Source of the DNA: JAKAWQ01 sp963840545
GTDB taxonomy: Bacteria; Pseudomonadota; Alphaproteobacteria; Acetobacterales; Acetobacteraceae
Direction: 5' to 3'
Assembly (NCBI GenBank): GCA_963840545.1
Contig: CAWIZE010000001.1
Span: forward strand, 62,001-126,000
DNA: 64,000 nt
Shown: positions 27,171-36,599 of the stretch, piece after piece
How positions within the stretch are numbered: position 1 is the stretch's first letter
Layout of the letters: each line of letters begins with the position of its first letter
The notes under the pieces: model-generated
The model's database searches: none
Seen by the model: only the letters and a program-made list of their open reading frames with translations
What the model was told of the DNA's origin: nothing
Made by a program: the position numbers and the translations under genes

Positions 27171-27654
27171 AGCGTGATCGCTGGAGGTGGTGGAGCCGGA
27201 AGCGTGAATCGCGCGAGCAAACAATGACGGAGAGCGGGATGGGTGAGAGACCCTTTGAGAATGCGGCTTCCGGTGAGTCGGAGGCGCTGCGGGCGCCGCC
27301 CGGCGGCAGACTCCCGGTTGGCAAGTGCCGATGTGGAAGCTCGACATGAGAGACGGTGACGGTGTTTTGGGGCGTTGAGGCCCGAGGCCCAGACCCGTTT
27401 GGCAGGGGGCGGTTGTGGATTCCTGCTTTCGCAGGAACGACGGTGGGGGGCCGTGAGGGCGAGGCTCCGCGGGCGGGGATTGTCGGCGCGGCGCTCGAAT
27501 GACGGCGAGGAGGGTGGCAAGGGTGGGGGCGAGGGGAAGGAAGGGTTCGCGGGCGGGGATTGCTTCGGCGCGGCGGGTCTCGCGATGACGGCGGGGGGGG
27601 TTTTGCTGTTGTGCCGCGTAAGCCGCTTAGGGGGTCCAGGGGCCCAGCCCCTGG
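27171..27654. other. 484-base gap with repeats, no gene found
   Basis: No convincing reading frame. It holds a 7-bp perfect hairpin TTCCTGC-TTTC-GCAGGAA at 27420-27437 of the REP-like 'tttcgcaggaa' type common in proteobacteria, two near-repeats of CGGGCGGGGATTG (about 27468 and 27549), a weak GGGGC/GAGGCCC palindrome near 27370, and copy C of the window's hairpin repeat next to the hyuB stop. The gap marks the right border of the degraded island. Confidence 0.6.
27636..27654. repeat. GC-rich hairpin repeat, copy C, likely terminator of hyuB pair 2
   Basis: CCAGGGGC-CCA-GCCCCTGG, identical arms to hairpin 2 of copies A and D. It touches the stop codon of the minus-strand hyuB gene directly (stop at 27655-27657), so it may form the 3' end of that transcript. 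No T-run follows. Confidence 0.75.
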
Positions 27655-29676
27655 TTATTCGGCGGCCTTGGCGTGGGCGGGGGGAGCGGCGAGCATTTGC
27701 GGGAAGCGGGCGGCGAGTGCGGCGTGCAGCGCGCGGATCTGCGCGGCGGGCGCGCGGTCGGCGAGCTCGCCGCGGGCGACACTGAGAAAAATCATGCGCT
27801 TGGCCCAGTGGCGCCAGGTGATTGCGGTCGATGAAAGAACATCGGTGAGGGCGTCGTAGCGGTCGGGCGTCCAGGTGCGTTCGAAGGCCTCGCGGCCGGG
27901 GCCGAAATCGAAGGGGGCGGGTGACGGGCGCGCCGCGGCGCGGAGGCGCTCGGTTTCGGCGAGGTCGGGGGTATTGTCGTCGCCGAGGACGACGCCGTAG
28001 GCGGCGCGGGCGGCGGTTGGAGAAACAAGGCCGGCGGCGACATCGAAGGCGACTTCGGAGGGCGGGCGGGTGAAGGGATCGCCCCAGCCGCCGCCGCCGC
28101 CGCCGACGATCCGGATGACATCGCCCGGCTCGCAGGCGACGATGTCGCGGTTGCCGAGCTTTTCCTCGCCGGGCGCGCCGGGATTGCGGGTGAAGGTCGA
28201 GTTGCTGCCGGCCTTGCCGCCGCGCACGCCCCAGCTCGCGAAGTTCGCGTGATCGCGGTTGCGCGCGGTGATCATGGTCTGCGGGGCGGAAACGGTGAAG
28301 GTCATGAAGACCGCCGCGCCGCCGCGATGGCGTCCGGCGCCGGCGGAATCGGGCCAGAGCCCGTAGCCCGCGAAGAGGATCGGGACCTCGGATTCGTTGA
28401 TCTCGACGGGGGTGTTCTTGAGGAAGGAGGAATTGGCGCCGGAGGCGTCGATGCCGTCGGCGGCGGACGAGCCCCCTGCCCCGCCGCCGACGGGGCCGAT
28501 CGAGGCCATGATGGGGCGGCCGCCGCGATCGGTGGTGCGGACGTTCATGATCGTCGTCGCCCCGGCGGGGCAGGCCGGCATGCGCTCAGGGATGGCGCGG
28601 GCGAAGGCGCCGATGGTGGCGAGCTGGACGACGACGCAGGTGAGGCTCCGCATGCCGACGGCGGCGGGGGGCTCGGGATTGACGACGGTGCCGGGCGGCA
28701 GGACGGCGCGGGCGCAGCGGAGGATGCCGGCATTGAGGAGGAGGGTCTTGTCGAGGGAATAGAGCACATAGACGAGGCCGACCATGACGAGGACGTGGCG
28801 CTCGCGCCCGCCGGTCGGCATGTTGAGCGAGGCGCTGAGCTGCGGATCGCTGCCGGTATAATCGAGCACGAGCTCGCCGCCGCGGACGCGCAGCGTGATG
28901 GCGATGCGGCAGGGGACGCCGTTGTCGGAGTCTTCGTCGGCGTATTCGGCGTGGGTGTAGTCGCCGTCGGGGATGGTGCGGACGATCGCGCGGGCCTGGG
29001 CCTCGGCGTAATCGAGCAGGTCGGCGATGCCGGCGCGGAAGCCGGCGCGGCCGAAGCGGGCGACGATCTCGCGCACCTTGCGCTCGCCGACCGCGAGCGA
29101 GGCGATCTGGGCGTTGAGGTCGCCGCGGTTCTGCAGCGGCACGCGGACGTTCATTTCCATGATGCGCAGCAGCCGGGAGTCATATTGCCCGTTGCTCACC
29201 AGCTTCATCGGCGGGATGCGGATCCCCTCCTGCTGGATCTCGATCAGCGTGCGCGAGAGGGTGGCGGGGACGGCGCCTCCCATGTCGGTGTTGTGGATGT
29301 GCCCGGCGACGAAGCACATCAGCTCGCCCTCGACGAAAACCGGCTTCCAGATGTGGATGTCCGGCGTGTGGGTCGCGACCGAGCCGCTATAGGGATCGTT
29401 GGTGATGCAGATATCGCCGTCCTGGTAGTCCGCGATCATACGGATGGCGGGGCCGTAATCGAGGCCGACGAACCAGGTGGCGCCGAGGGTTTTGGGCGAG
29501 GCGAAGGTGAGGCCGTCGGGCGTCAGCAGGCCGCAGGAGAAATCCTCGGTCTCCTTGACGAAGGTGGAATAGGCGGTGCGGACGAGGGTGTAGGCCATCG
29601 CCTCGGCGGCGGCGGCGCAGTAATCGGCGAGGATCTGCAGCTCGAGGCGGCCGGTTTGAAAGGCGGCGGTTTGCAT
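27655..29676 (-). CDS. Hydantoinase/oxoprolinase subunit B, pair 2
   Basis: 673 residues. Same blocks as the pair 1 HyuB: MAYTLVRTAYSTFVKETEDF, GDICITNDPYSG, AGHIHNTDMGGAVP, DSAGAGRHRGGAAVF, and GGGGGGWGDPFTRPPSEV. The 'NDPYSG' form, in contrast to 'NDPYEG' in pair 3, places it with pair 1. ATG 29676 begins nine bases after the hyuA stop. Together with HyuA it would open a cyclic amide with ATP. The ribose-type importer upstream probably delivers the substrate, which then may be a nucleobase- or sugar-like lactam rather than an opine; that is inference. Confidence 0.88.
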   Translation of the reverse strand: MQTAAFQTGRLELQILADYCAAAAEAMAYTLVRTAYSTFVKETEDFSCGLLTPDGLTFASPKTLGATWFVGLDYGPAIRMIADYQDGDICITNDPYSGSVATHTPDIHIWKPVFVEGELMCFVAGHIHNTDMGGAVPATLSRTLIEIQQEGIRIPPMKLVSNGQYDSRLLRIMEMNVRVPLQNRGDLNAQIASLAVGERKVREIVARFGRAGFRAGIADLLDYAEAQARAIVRTIPDGDYTHAEYADEDSDNGVPCRIAITLRVRGGELVLDYTGSDPQLSASLNMPTGGRERHVLVMVGLVYVLYSLDKTLLLNAGILRCARAVLPPGTVVNPEPPAAVGMRSLTCVVVQLATIGAFARAIPERMPACPAGATTIMNVRTTDRGGRPIMASIGPVGGGAGGSSAADGIDASGANSSFLKNTPVEINESEVPILFAGYGLWPDSAGAGRHRGGAAVFMTFTVSAPQTMITARNRDHANFASWGVRGGKAGSNSTFTRNPGAPGEEKLGNRDIVACEPGDVIRIVGGGGGGWGDPFTRPPSEVAFDVAAGLVSPTAARAAYGVVLGDDNTPDLAETERLRAAARPSPAPFDFGPGREAFERTWTPDRYDALTDVLSSTAITWRHWAKRMIFLSVARGELADRAPAAQIRALHAALAARFPQMLAAPPAHAKAAE

Positions 29677-29684
29677 TGGAGTCC

Positions 29685-31724
29685 TCAGGCGACGGTGATG
29701 CGGAGATTGCCGATCGGATCGACCGCGACCGTGCATCCGGTGGGGACGATGGTGGTGCAGTCGCTCTGCGCGACGACGGCGGGGCCGGCGAAGCTTTGGC
29801 CGGCGGCGAGGTCGGCGCGGCGGTAGAAGGGGATTTTGCGGGCGGCGCCGTCGAGGAAGACGGAGAGCGTGCCGGCGGGCTCGGGGGGATTGGTGCGCGT
29901 GGGGAGGGTTGGAAGGGCGGGGCGCGCGGTGGGGCTGCCGGCGACCAGGCGGAGATTGATCACCTGGACGGCGGCGGTGCGGTCGCAATGGCCGAACATC
30001 GCCTGGTGGCGGTCGTGGAAGGCGCCGGCGATCGCGGCGAGGTCGCCGGCTTCGATCCAGGCCGGATCGAGCGGGGCTTCGATCTCGAAGGACTGGCCGG
30101 CATAGCGCATGTCCGCGGAGCGGGCGAGGGTTGCGGCGTCCGGCGCGGTGCCCTCGGCGGCGAGCCAGGTGCGGCCGCGGGATTCGAGGGCGGCGAAGGT
30201 TTCGCGGAGGAGGGGGGCGATGGAGGGCTCGAGCGGGGCGTAGATGGTGCGGATGAAATCGTTCTTCACGTCGGCGACGAGGCCGCCGAGCGCGCTCAAG
30301 ACGCCGGGGGTCGGCGGGACGAGGACCGCGCGCATCCCCAGCGCGCGGGCGAGCATCGGGGCCAGCATCGGGCCGGCGCCGCCGAAGGCGATGAGGGTGA
30401 ATTCGCGGGGATCGATGCCGAAGCGCGAGACGATTGCGGACACGCCGGTATACATGCCGGAGACGCAGATGCGCTGGATCGCCTCGGCGGTGCTTTCGAT
30501 GGTGGCGTCGAGGCGCGCGGCGAGGCGGGAGATCGCGGCGCGGGCGGCCGGGGCGTCGATTTTGACGGCGTCGTAGCCGAGATCGGCGGCGCCGATCAGG
30601 CCGCAGGCGGCGAAGCTGTCGGTGACGGTGGGGCGGGCGCCGCCGCGGCCGTAGCAGACCGGGCCGGGGGTGGAGCCGGCGCTTTCGGGGCCGACCTTCA
30701 GCACGCCCTGCCCGTCCACCCAGGCGATCGAGCCGCCGCCTTCGCCGATCGAGCTGACGGCGACGGAGGGGATGAAGATGCGGAACTCGCCGATCGTTTC
30801 GCCGACGCCATATTGCGGCTGGCCGTCGCGGATCAGCGCCATGTCGGCGCTGGTGCCGCCGATATCGAGCGAGAGGGCGCGGTCGATCCCGGCGGCGCGG
30901 GCGATGAAGGCGGCGCCGATGACCCCGGAGGCGGTGCCGGAGAGGATCATCTGGATGCAGTCGCGCTTGCCCTGCTCGGCCAGCATAACGCCGCCGTTCG
31001 ATTTGGTGATGCGGGGCTCGGGGGCGACGCCGGCCTGGCGGAGGGCGGACTGGAGCGAGGCGAGATAGGCGGCGACGCGCGGCTGGACATAGCCGCTGAC
31101 GGTTGTCGTGACGGTGCGTTCGTATTCGCGGACGATCGGCCAGACCTCGGAGGAGAGGAAGACGGGGAGGCCGGGGGCGAGCTCGGCGGCGAGCGCGGCG
31201 AGCGCCTGCTCGTGGGCGGGGTTGCGGTAGGCGTGGAGGAGGGCGACGACGATGCCCTCGCAGCCGGCGGCGCGGGCGTGGGCGAGGGCGGCGGCGACGC
31301 TCGCGCGGTCGAGCGGGGTGAGGATTTTTCCTTCGGCGTCGATCCGCTCGTCGATCGGCCAGACGCGCTCGCGCGTGATGAGCGGGGTCGGGCGGCGGCT
31401 GAAGAGGTCGTACATGTCGTCGATCTTGAGGCGCGCCAGCTCGAGCACGTCGACGAAGCCGCGGGTGGTGAAGAGCCCGAGGCGGAGGCCCTTGCGCTGG
31501 ATCACCGTGTTCACGCCGACGGTCGTTCCGTGGGTGAAATAGCTGATCTGGGCGGGGGCGATGCCGTAGCGAAGCTCGAGCTGGCGGAGGCCTTCGAGCA
31601 CCTCCGCGCCCGGCTGGTCGGGGCGGGAGAAGACCTTGAGCGCCTGGACCTGTCCGTCCGTCTCGTCGAGGACCGCGAAATCGGTGAAGGAGCCGCCGAT
31701 ATCGACGCCGACGCGGAAGCTCAT
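29685..31724 (-). CDS. Hydantoinase/oxoprolinase subunit A, pair 2
   Basis: 679 residues from ATG 31724: VGVDIGGSFTDFAVLDE, FTHGTTVGVNTVIQRKGL, LSLDIGGTSADMAL, and a GPVCYGRGGARPTVTDS block. The family's start coincides with this ATG. The open frame continues upstream for 59 more codons to an ATG at 31901 and would add an (Ala-Pro-His-His)n segment; there is no ribosome site at either start, so the short form is preferred. It follows the importer genes after a 229-base gap. Confidence 0.87.
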   Translation of the reverse strand: MSFRVGVDIGGSFTDFAVLDETDGQVQALKVFSRPDQPGAEVLEGLRQLELRYGIAPAQISYFTHGTTVGVNTVIQRKGLRLGLFTTRGFVDVLELARLKIDDMYDLFSRRPTPLITRERVWPIDERIDAEGKILTPLDRASVAAALAHARAAGCEGIVVALLHAYRNPAHEQALAALAAELAPGLPVFLSSEVWPIVREYERTVTTTVSGYVQPRVAAYLASLQSALRQAGVAPEPRITKSNGGVMLAEQGKRDCIQMILSGTASGVIGAAFIARAAGIDRALSLDIGGTSADMALIRDGQPQYGVGETIGEFRIFIPSVAVSSIGEGGGSIAWVDGQGVLKVGPESAGSTPGPVCYGRGGARPTVTDSFAACGLIGAADLGYDAVKIDAPAARAAISRLAARLDATIESTAEAIQRICVSGMYTGVSAIVSRFGIDPREFTLIAFGGAGPMLAPMLARALGMRAVLVPPTPGVLSALGGLVADVKNDFIRTIYAPLEPSIAPLLRETFAALESRGRTWLAAEGTAPDAATLARSADMRYAGQSFEIEAPLDPAWIEAGDLAAIAGAFHDRHQAMFGHCDRTAAVQVINLRLVAGSPTARPALPTLPTRTNPPEPAGTLSVFLDGAARKIPFYRRADLAAGQSFAGPAVVAQSDCTTIVPTGCTVAVDPIGNLRITVA

Positions 31725-31735
31725 GGGGCCCCGTG

Positions 31736-31812
31736 GGGTATGGTGTGGCGCATGGTGTGGGGCACGGTGTGGCGCATGGTGTGGCGCATGGTGTGGGGCA
31801 TCGTGTGGGGCG
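31736..31812. repeat. 12-bp tandem repeat upstream of hyuA pair 2
   Basis: About six copies of ATGGTGTGGSGC (S is C or G), ending in GTGTGGGGC. On the minus strand, the sequence stays open in frame with hyuA and would encode His-rich APHH repeats. It lies in the leader between the importer permease and hyuA. Copy number is likely variable between strains. Confidence 0.8.
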
Positions 31813-31953
31813 GGGGCGCGCGAAGCCTGCCCAGGAAATGGGCGAATGCGGTACGGGTCACGGTTGTCTCCCGCGCGTGAGCGCTTTGCGTTCCGCGACA
31901 TTTAGGACAGCGGCGCTGACCGGGTCAACGGGCGGGCGCGGCGCGAAGGCGCC

Positions 31954-32907
31954 CTATTCGCGCTGCTCGCGGCCGTAGAGGAGGAGCAAGGCGAGGATGA
32001 CGACGCCGTAGATGATGCTGCGGCCATAGTCCGGCATGTTGAGCGCGAGCAGGACGCTGACCAGCGCGGTGAGGCTGACGGCGCCGGCGGCGGCGCCGAG
32101 ATAGGAGCCGCGGCCGCCGAGGATGCTGACCCCGCCGATGACGACCGCGGCGATCGACTGGAAGAGGTAGGGATCGCCCATGCCGAGCGAGGCCTGGCCG
32201 CCGAAGCCGGCCAGCAGGATGCCCGCCAGGGAAGAAAAGATCCCGCTCAGGACGTAGAGAAAAATGGTCGTCCGGTTGACGTTGACGCCGGCGAGGAAGG
32301 CGGCGCGCGGATTGTTGCCGATCGCGTAGGTGGCGCGGCCGAAGCGGGTGAAGCCGAGGGCGAAGGTGACGATCAGGATGACGACGAGCCAGAGCCAGAG
32401 GGCGGCGGGAATGCCGAGGAAGATGCCGTGCACGGCGGCGGCGACCACCGGGGGCGCGTAGGAGGCGCAGGCGGCGCAGGTCATGCCGCCGGAGAGGCCG
32501 AGGGCCAGGCCCTCGACGATGCCGTTCATGGCCAGCGTGATCACCACCGGCGGCACCGCGAACCAGACGACGAAGGCGCCGTTGGCGAAACCGACCAGCG
32601 CGCCCATGCCGAGGGTGAGCGCGATCGCGTAGGGCGCGCGCGAGTTCTGGCCGAGCGAGGCGGTGGCGAGCAGGATCGCCGCGGCGTTCAGCACCCAGGG
32701 AACCGAGAGGTCGATGCCGCCGATCAGGATGACGAAGCACTGGCCGGCGGCGACCAGGCCGACGAAGGAGGCGACGAGCAGGATCGCGGTGACGCTGGGG
32801 AAGCTCGCGAAGCCGGGATGGACGAAGGCGCCGATGACGAAGAGCGCGACGGCGGCGGCGTAGGCGGCGAGGACGCGGAGCGCGTCGGGGGTGATGCGCG
32901 CAGGCAT
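31954..32907 (-). CDS. ABC sugar-type permease 2 (RbsC family)
   Basis: 317 residues, eight or more hydrophobic spans. Family blocks: ILIGGIDLSVPWVLNAAAIL, GFANGAFVVWFAVPPVVITLAMNGI, and the coupling stretch FGRATYAIGNNPRAAFLAGVNV, then GGRGSYLGAAAGA. In this family the permease works with an RbsA-type ATPase and a periplasmic binding protein. This is the second of two adjacent permeases, so the channel is probably a heterodimer. It starts two bases from the preceding permease stop. Confidence 0.88.
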   Translation of the reverse strand: MPARITPDALRVLAAYAAAVALFVIGAFVHPGFASFPSVTAILLVASFVGLVAAGQCFVILIGGIDLSVPWVLNAAAILLATASLGQNSRAPYAIALTLGMGALVGFANGAFVVWFAVPPVVITLAMNGIVEGLALGLSGGMTCAACASYAPPVVAAAVHGIFLGIPAALWLWLVVILIVTFALGFTRFGRATYAIGNNPRAAFLAGVNVNRTTIFLYVLSGIFSSLAGILLAGFGGQASLGMGDPYLFQSIAAVVIGGVSILGGRGSYLGAAAGAVSLTALVSVLLALNMPDYGRSIIYGVVILALLLLYGREQRE

Positions 32908-32909
32908 GG

Positions 32910-33935
32910 CTAGGCTCCCCTGCCGCGGCGGACGAGGCCGCCGATCGCCGCCCCGAGCACGACGGCGATGATCAGGAAGAGCCCCTCGTAGAAGGATTGG
33001 TAGAGCGGGTTGATGTGGGCGAAGAAGAGGATGTTGACGATCATCGTCGTGATGAAGGCGCCGCAGATCGCGCCCACCGCGCTGCCGCGGCCGCCGAAGA
33101 GGCTGACCCCGCCGAGCACGGTCGCGACGATCGAGGTGAGGGTATAGACATTGCCGCTGGTGGCGTCGCCCGAGGTGGCGTTGGCGGCGAGGAAGAGCCC
33201 GGCGCAGGCGTAGAGCGCGCCGCCGATCGTGTAGGCGACGATCTTCGTGCGCACCGCGTCGATGCCGTGGGCGATCGCCGCCTGCTCGTCGTTGCCGACG
33301 GCGAAGATCTCGACGCCGATGCGCGAGCGCCGGAGCGCCATCCAGCCGAGCCCGGCAAGGACGAGGAAGAGGAGCGCATAAGGCCCGGTGGTGTTGACAA
33401 GGAGGGAAGTAACGCCGTCCGGCACGGTGCCGCCGGGCTGGGGCAGGACGCGGATGGCGAGTCCCTGGAAGATCGAGAGCGTGGCGAGCGTGACGACGAT
33501 CGGCTGCAGCCGCCCGAGCCCGACGAGGAGGCCGTTGATCAGGCCGGCGGCGGCGCCGACCAGCACCACGAGCCCGGCGACGATGGCCATGTGCGCGACG
33601 CTGCCGGCAAGGTAGATGGCGGCCAGCGCATTGGTGAGATCGACCACCCCGCCGACCGAGAGGTCGATGCCGCGCGTCAGCACGACGATGGTCTGGCCGA
33701 TCGCGGCGAGCGCCAGCGGCATCGTGTTGTCGACGGTCGAGGTGATCTCGAAATTGCCCGGCAGGCGATGCTGCTCGATCAGGAACATCGCGACGAAGGC
33801 GACGATGCTGAGAAGGAGAATGGCGGCGGCGAGGAGGAGGCCGATATTCTGGCCGATGACGTGCGCGGCGCGCGGGCGGCGGGCGGCGGTCCCGGGCGTT
33901 CGGGTCTCGCCGCGGCCCGAGATTTCAGAGGGCAT
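32910..33935 (-). CDS. ABC sugar-type permease 1 (RbsC family)
   Basis: 341 residues. Blocks include VLTRGIDLSVGGVVDLTNAL, GLGRLQPIVVTLATLSIFQG, VEIFAVGNDEQAAIAHGIDA and GGRGSAVGAICGAF. ATG 33935 overlaps the ATPase stop by 11 bases; a longer start at 33983 lies inside the ATPase and is not conserved in form. It forms the membrane channel with the next permease. The charged N-terminal 30 residues precede the first span. Confidence 0.87.
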   Translation of the reverse strand: MPSEISGRGETRTPGTAARRPRAAHVIGQNIGLLLAAAILLLSIVAFVAMFLIEQHRLPGNFEITSTVDNTMPLALAAIGQTIVVLTRGIDLSVGGVVDLTNALAAIYLAGSVAHMAIVAGLVVLVGAAAGLINGLLVGLGRLQPIVVTLATLSIFQGLAIRVLPQPGGTVPDGVTSLLVNTTGPYALLFLVLAGLGWMALRRSRIGVEIFAVGNDEQAAIAHGIDAVRTKIVAYTIGGALYACAGLFLAANATSGDATSGNVYTLTSIVATVLGGVSLFGGRGSAVGAICGAFITTMIVNILFFAHINPLYQSFYEGLFLIIAVVLGAAIGGLVRRGRGA

Positions 33936-35520
33936 GGGCAACGCCCGCTTCGCGCATGGCGGCGGCGACGATCGCCTCGGCATCGAGCGCGGGCGGGGCG
34001 AGGGAGGCGGCGATGCGGCCGCCGCGCAGCACCAGCACGCGGTGGCAGAGATGGGCCAGCTCCTCGGTGTCCGAGGAATAGAAGAGGATCGCCCTCCCCT
34101 CCCCGGCGAGGCGGGCCATCAGCTCGTAGATCTCGTGCTTGGTCGCGACATCGACGCCGCGCGTCACGTCGTAGAGGAGGAGGATGCGCGATTCGGCGAG
34201 CAGCCAGCGCCCGACCAGGACTTTCTGCTGGTTGCCGCCGGAGAGCGCGCCGACGGGCTGTGCCGCGCTCGGCGTGACGATGCCGAGGCGGGCGATGATG
34301 TCCCGGCTCATCCGCCGCTCCGCCGCACCGCGGATGACGCCGAAATGCGAGAGCCGGCCGAGGATGGGCAAGGTGAGGTTGTCACGCACCGAGAGGGGCA
34401 GCAGCAGCCCCTCGGACTTGCGGTCCTCCGGAACGAGCGCGATGCCGAGGCCGGCGCGGATCGCATCCGCGGGCCGGGCGATGCGGGTCGGGCGGCCGCC
34501 GACGCTGATTTTTCCCCGCTTCAGCGGCGGGGCGCCGAAGAGGCCGAGGAAGAGCTCGCGATGGCCCTGGCCGGCGAGGCCGCCGACGCCGAGGATTTCG
34601 CCCGCGGCGAGCGAGAAGCCGAGCCCGCCGGTGCCGTCGAGGCTGGCGCCCTCGAGGCTGGCGCCGTCGAGGCTGGCGCCGGTGAGCGCGAGCGCGGGCG
34701 GGGCGCCGGCGGGGAGCGGCGGCAGCTTCGGGTAGAGGGAATCGACGCGGCGGCCGGTCATCAGCGTGATCGCCTCGCCCTCGTCGATCGCGGTGTAGGT
34801 GCCGACCTCGGAACCGTTGCGGAAGATGGTGATGCGGTCGGCGATCGAGGTGATCTCGTTCCACCGGTGGGAGGTGAAGACGATGGCGGTGCCGGCGGCG
34901 CGGAGGTCGCGGATGCGGGCGAAGAGCCACTCGACCTCGCGCTCGACCAGCGAGGAGGTGGGCTCGTCGAGCAGGAGGATGCGCGGGCGGCGGATGACGA
35001 CGCGGGCGATCTCGATGATCTGGCGCTCGGCGAGCGAGACCTCGGCGGCGAGCGCGCGGGGATCGATATGGTGGACGCCGAGGCCGGCGAGCACCGCCTC
35101 GGCCGCGGGGGCAAGCGCGGAGCGGCGGATCAGGCCGATCGCGGAGCGCGGCTCGCGGCCGAGCAGGAGGTTCTCGGCGACGCTCATCCAGGGCAGCAGG
35201 GTGAGCTCCTGGAAGACGGTGCCGACGCCGCGGCGCGCGGCATCGGCGGTGCCGGCGAGGCGGACGGGGTGGCCATCGAGCAGGACGGAACCGGCATCGG
35301 GGAAGATCCGCCCGCCGAGGATTTTGATCAGTGTCGATTTGCCCGCGCCGTTCTCGCCGACCAGCGCATGCACCTCGCCGCCGCGGGCGGCGAACGAGGC
35401 GGTGCGGAGCGCCTGGACCCCGCCGAACGCCTTGCTCACCGCCCGCGCGGCGATTTCCGCCCCCGCCTCCGGCGAGAGCGCCGGCAGGGGGGCCGGCCCA
35501 TCGGCCGGCGCAGCGCTCAT
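33925..35520 (-). CDS. Dual-domain sugar-type ABC ATPase (RbsA/MglA family), second Walker B atypical
   Basis: 531 residues with two nucleotide-binding domains. Domain 1: GENGAGKST near residue 55, signature region VSLAERQIIEIAR, Walker B ILLLDEPTSSL. Domain 2: PEDRKSEGLLLPLSV, LSGGNQQKVLVGRWL, and a Walker B that reads LLLYDVTRGVDV where most relatives have LLLDEPTRG, so the Asp-Glu pair is shifted or replaced. Between the domains is a GASLDGASLEGASLDG run coded by a 15-base tandem repeat (34637-34683). ATG 35520 overlaps the binding-protein stop (ATGA). It energises import by the two permeases. Confidence 0.87.
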   Translation of the reverse strand: MSAAPADGPAPLPALSPEAGAEIAARAVSKAFGGVQALRTASFAARGGEVHALVGENGAGKSTLIKILGGRIFPDAGSVLLDGHPVRLAGTADAARRGVGTVFQELTLLPWMSVAENLLLGREPRSAIGLIRRSALAPAAEAVLAGLGVHHIDPRALAAEVSLAERQIIEIARVVIRRPRILLLDEPTSSLVEREVEWLFARIRDLRAAGTAIVFTSHRWNEITSIADRITIFRNGSEVGTYTAIDEGEAITLMTGRRVDSLYPKLPPLPAGAPPALALTGASLDGASLEGASLDGTGGLGFSLAAGEILGVGGLAGQGHRELFLGLFGAPPLKRGKISVGGRPTRIARPADAIRAGLGIALVPEDRKSEGLLLPLSVRDNLTLPILGRLSHFGVIRGAAERRMSRDIIARLGIVTPSAAQPVGALSGGNQQKVLVGRWLLAESRILLLYDVTRGVDVATKHEIYELMARLAGEGRAILFYSSDTEELAHLCHRVLVLRGGRIAASLAPPALDAEAIVAAAMREAGVAHAL

Positions 35521-36599
35521 ACGGAGGGCAGATTGACGTCGAGGCTTCCCGAGCAGGGCTTGCCGGTGAGCGCGGCATCGACGCAAATCTTCACCGCGGC
35601 GTTCATGCCGCTGTCGGTGAAGTCGGCGAAGAAGCTGTCCGGCAGGTCGGGGAACACCGTCTCGCCCACCTTCACCGTCGCGCTGGTGACGAACGGGAAG
35701 GGGATGGTGATGTCCTTGTGGGGATAGGATTTCTGCAGGATGCGACGGGCCAGCTCGAGCGAGACGAGGACGAGGTAGGGCGGCTGGCCGATCGAGATCC
35801 CGTCCACCTTCTGGCCCATATAGCCGATCATGAATTTGCGAAATCCGTTCTCGGCCTCGCCGGCGGTGGGCGGCAGCGGGGTGCGCTTGGCGGCGATGAA
35901 GGCCTTGAGCACGCCGTCCGTGCCGCCCTGGCACCAGATGCCGTCGATTGGCGGCAAGGAGGGCAGGATCGAGGAGGTGTTGCGCTCGGCGACCGAGGAA
36001 TCCCACATCCCGGTGTAGCGGTTGACGACCTTGATGCCGGGATTGGCCTTCCAGACGGCGTCGGCGCCGGCGTTGCGCTGCTGGTCGACGAAGGTGCCGG
36101 CGACGCCGGTGACCATGATCACGTTGCCCTTGCCGCCGAGCTTCTGGACGAGGAACTCGGCGAGCTTCTTGCCGAACTCGAACTGGTCGGTGTTGACCTT
36201 GATGGCCGACGGCGCGGTGACGACGTTGTCGTAGGAGACGACGAGGATGCCGCGGGACGTCGCCTGGTGGATGATGCCGTTGAGGCCGGTGGGCGAGGCG
36301 GCGTCGATCAGGATCGCATCGACGCGCTCGCCGATCAGGCCGCTCATCTGCTGGCTCTCCTGGCTGACATCGTTGCCGGAGTTGAACCAGGTTCCCTCCA
36401 CCTGGCTGGCGTACGGCTCCATCTGCAGCGCCGCCTTGAAGAGGTTCTCCATCTCGATGCGCCACTTGTTGCCGATATAGGAGTTGGAGAGCGCGATCTT
36501 GAGCTTGCCGGCGGCGCGGGCACGGCGTGGCAGGCTGGCGGCGACGAGGCCGGCGCCGGTGCCGGCGAGCAGGCGCCGCCGGGCGAGGTTTCCTTGCAT
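35517..36599 (-). CDS. Periplasmic sugar-type substrate-binding protein (RbsB family)
   Basis: 360 residues. N-terminal signal NLARRRLLAGTGAGLVAASL followed by an ARA-A cleavage-like site; the twin Arg start suggests Tat export. The mature protein opens with KLKIALSNSYIGNKWRIEM and has GERVDAILIDAASPTGLNGI and GIWCQGGTDGVLKAF, the two-lobe binding fold. GGGAGGAACGTC gives a strong ribosome site for ATG 36599. First gene of the importer that feeds HyuAB pair 2; divergent from the CoA-binding/MetY fusion gene. Ligand unknown. Confidence 0.88.
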   Translation of the reverse strand: MQGNLARRRLLAGTGAGLVAASLPRRARAAGKLKIALSNSYIGNKWRIEMENLFKAALQMEPYASQVEGTWFNSGNDVSQESQQMSGLIGERVDAILIDAASPTGLNGIIHQATSRGILVVSYDNVVTAPSAIKVNTDQFEFGKKLAEFLVQKLGGKGNVIMVTGVAGTFVDQQRNAGADAVWKANPGIKVVNRYTGMWDSSVAERNTSSILPSLPPIDGIWCQGGTDGVLKAFIAAKRTPLPPTAGEAENGFRKFMIGYMGQKVDGISIGQPPYLVLVSLELARRILQKSYPHKDITIPFPFVTSATVKVGETVFPDLPDSFFADFTDSGMNAAVKICVDAALTGKPCSGSLDVNLPSV

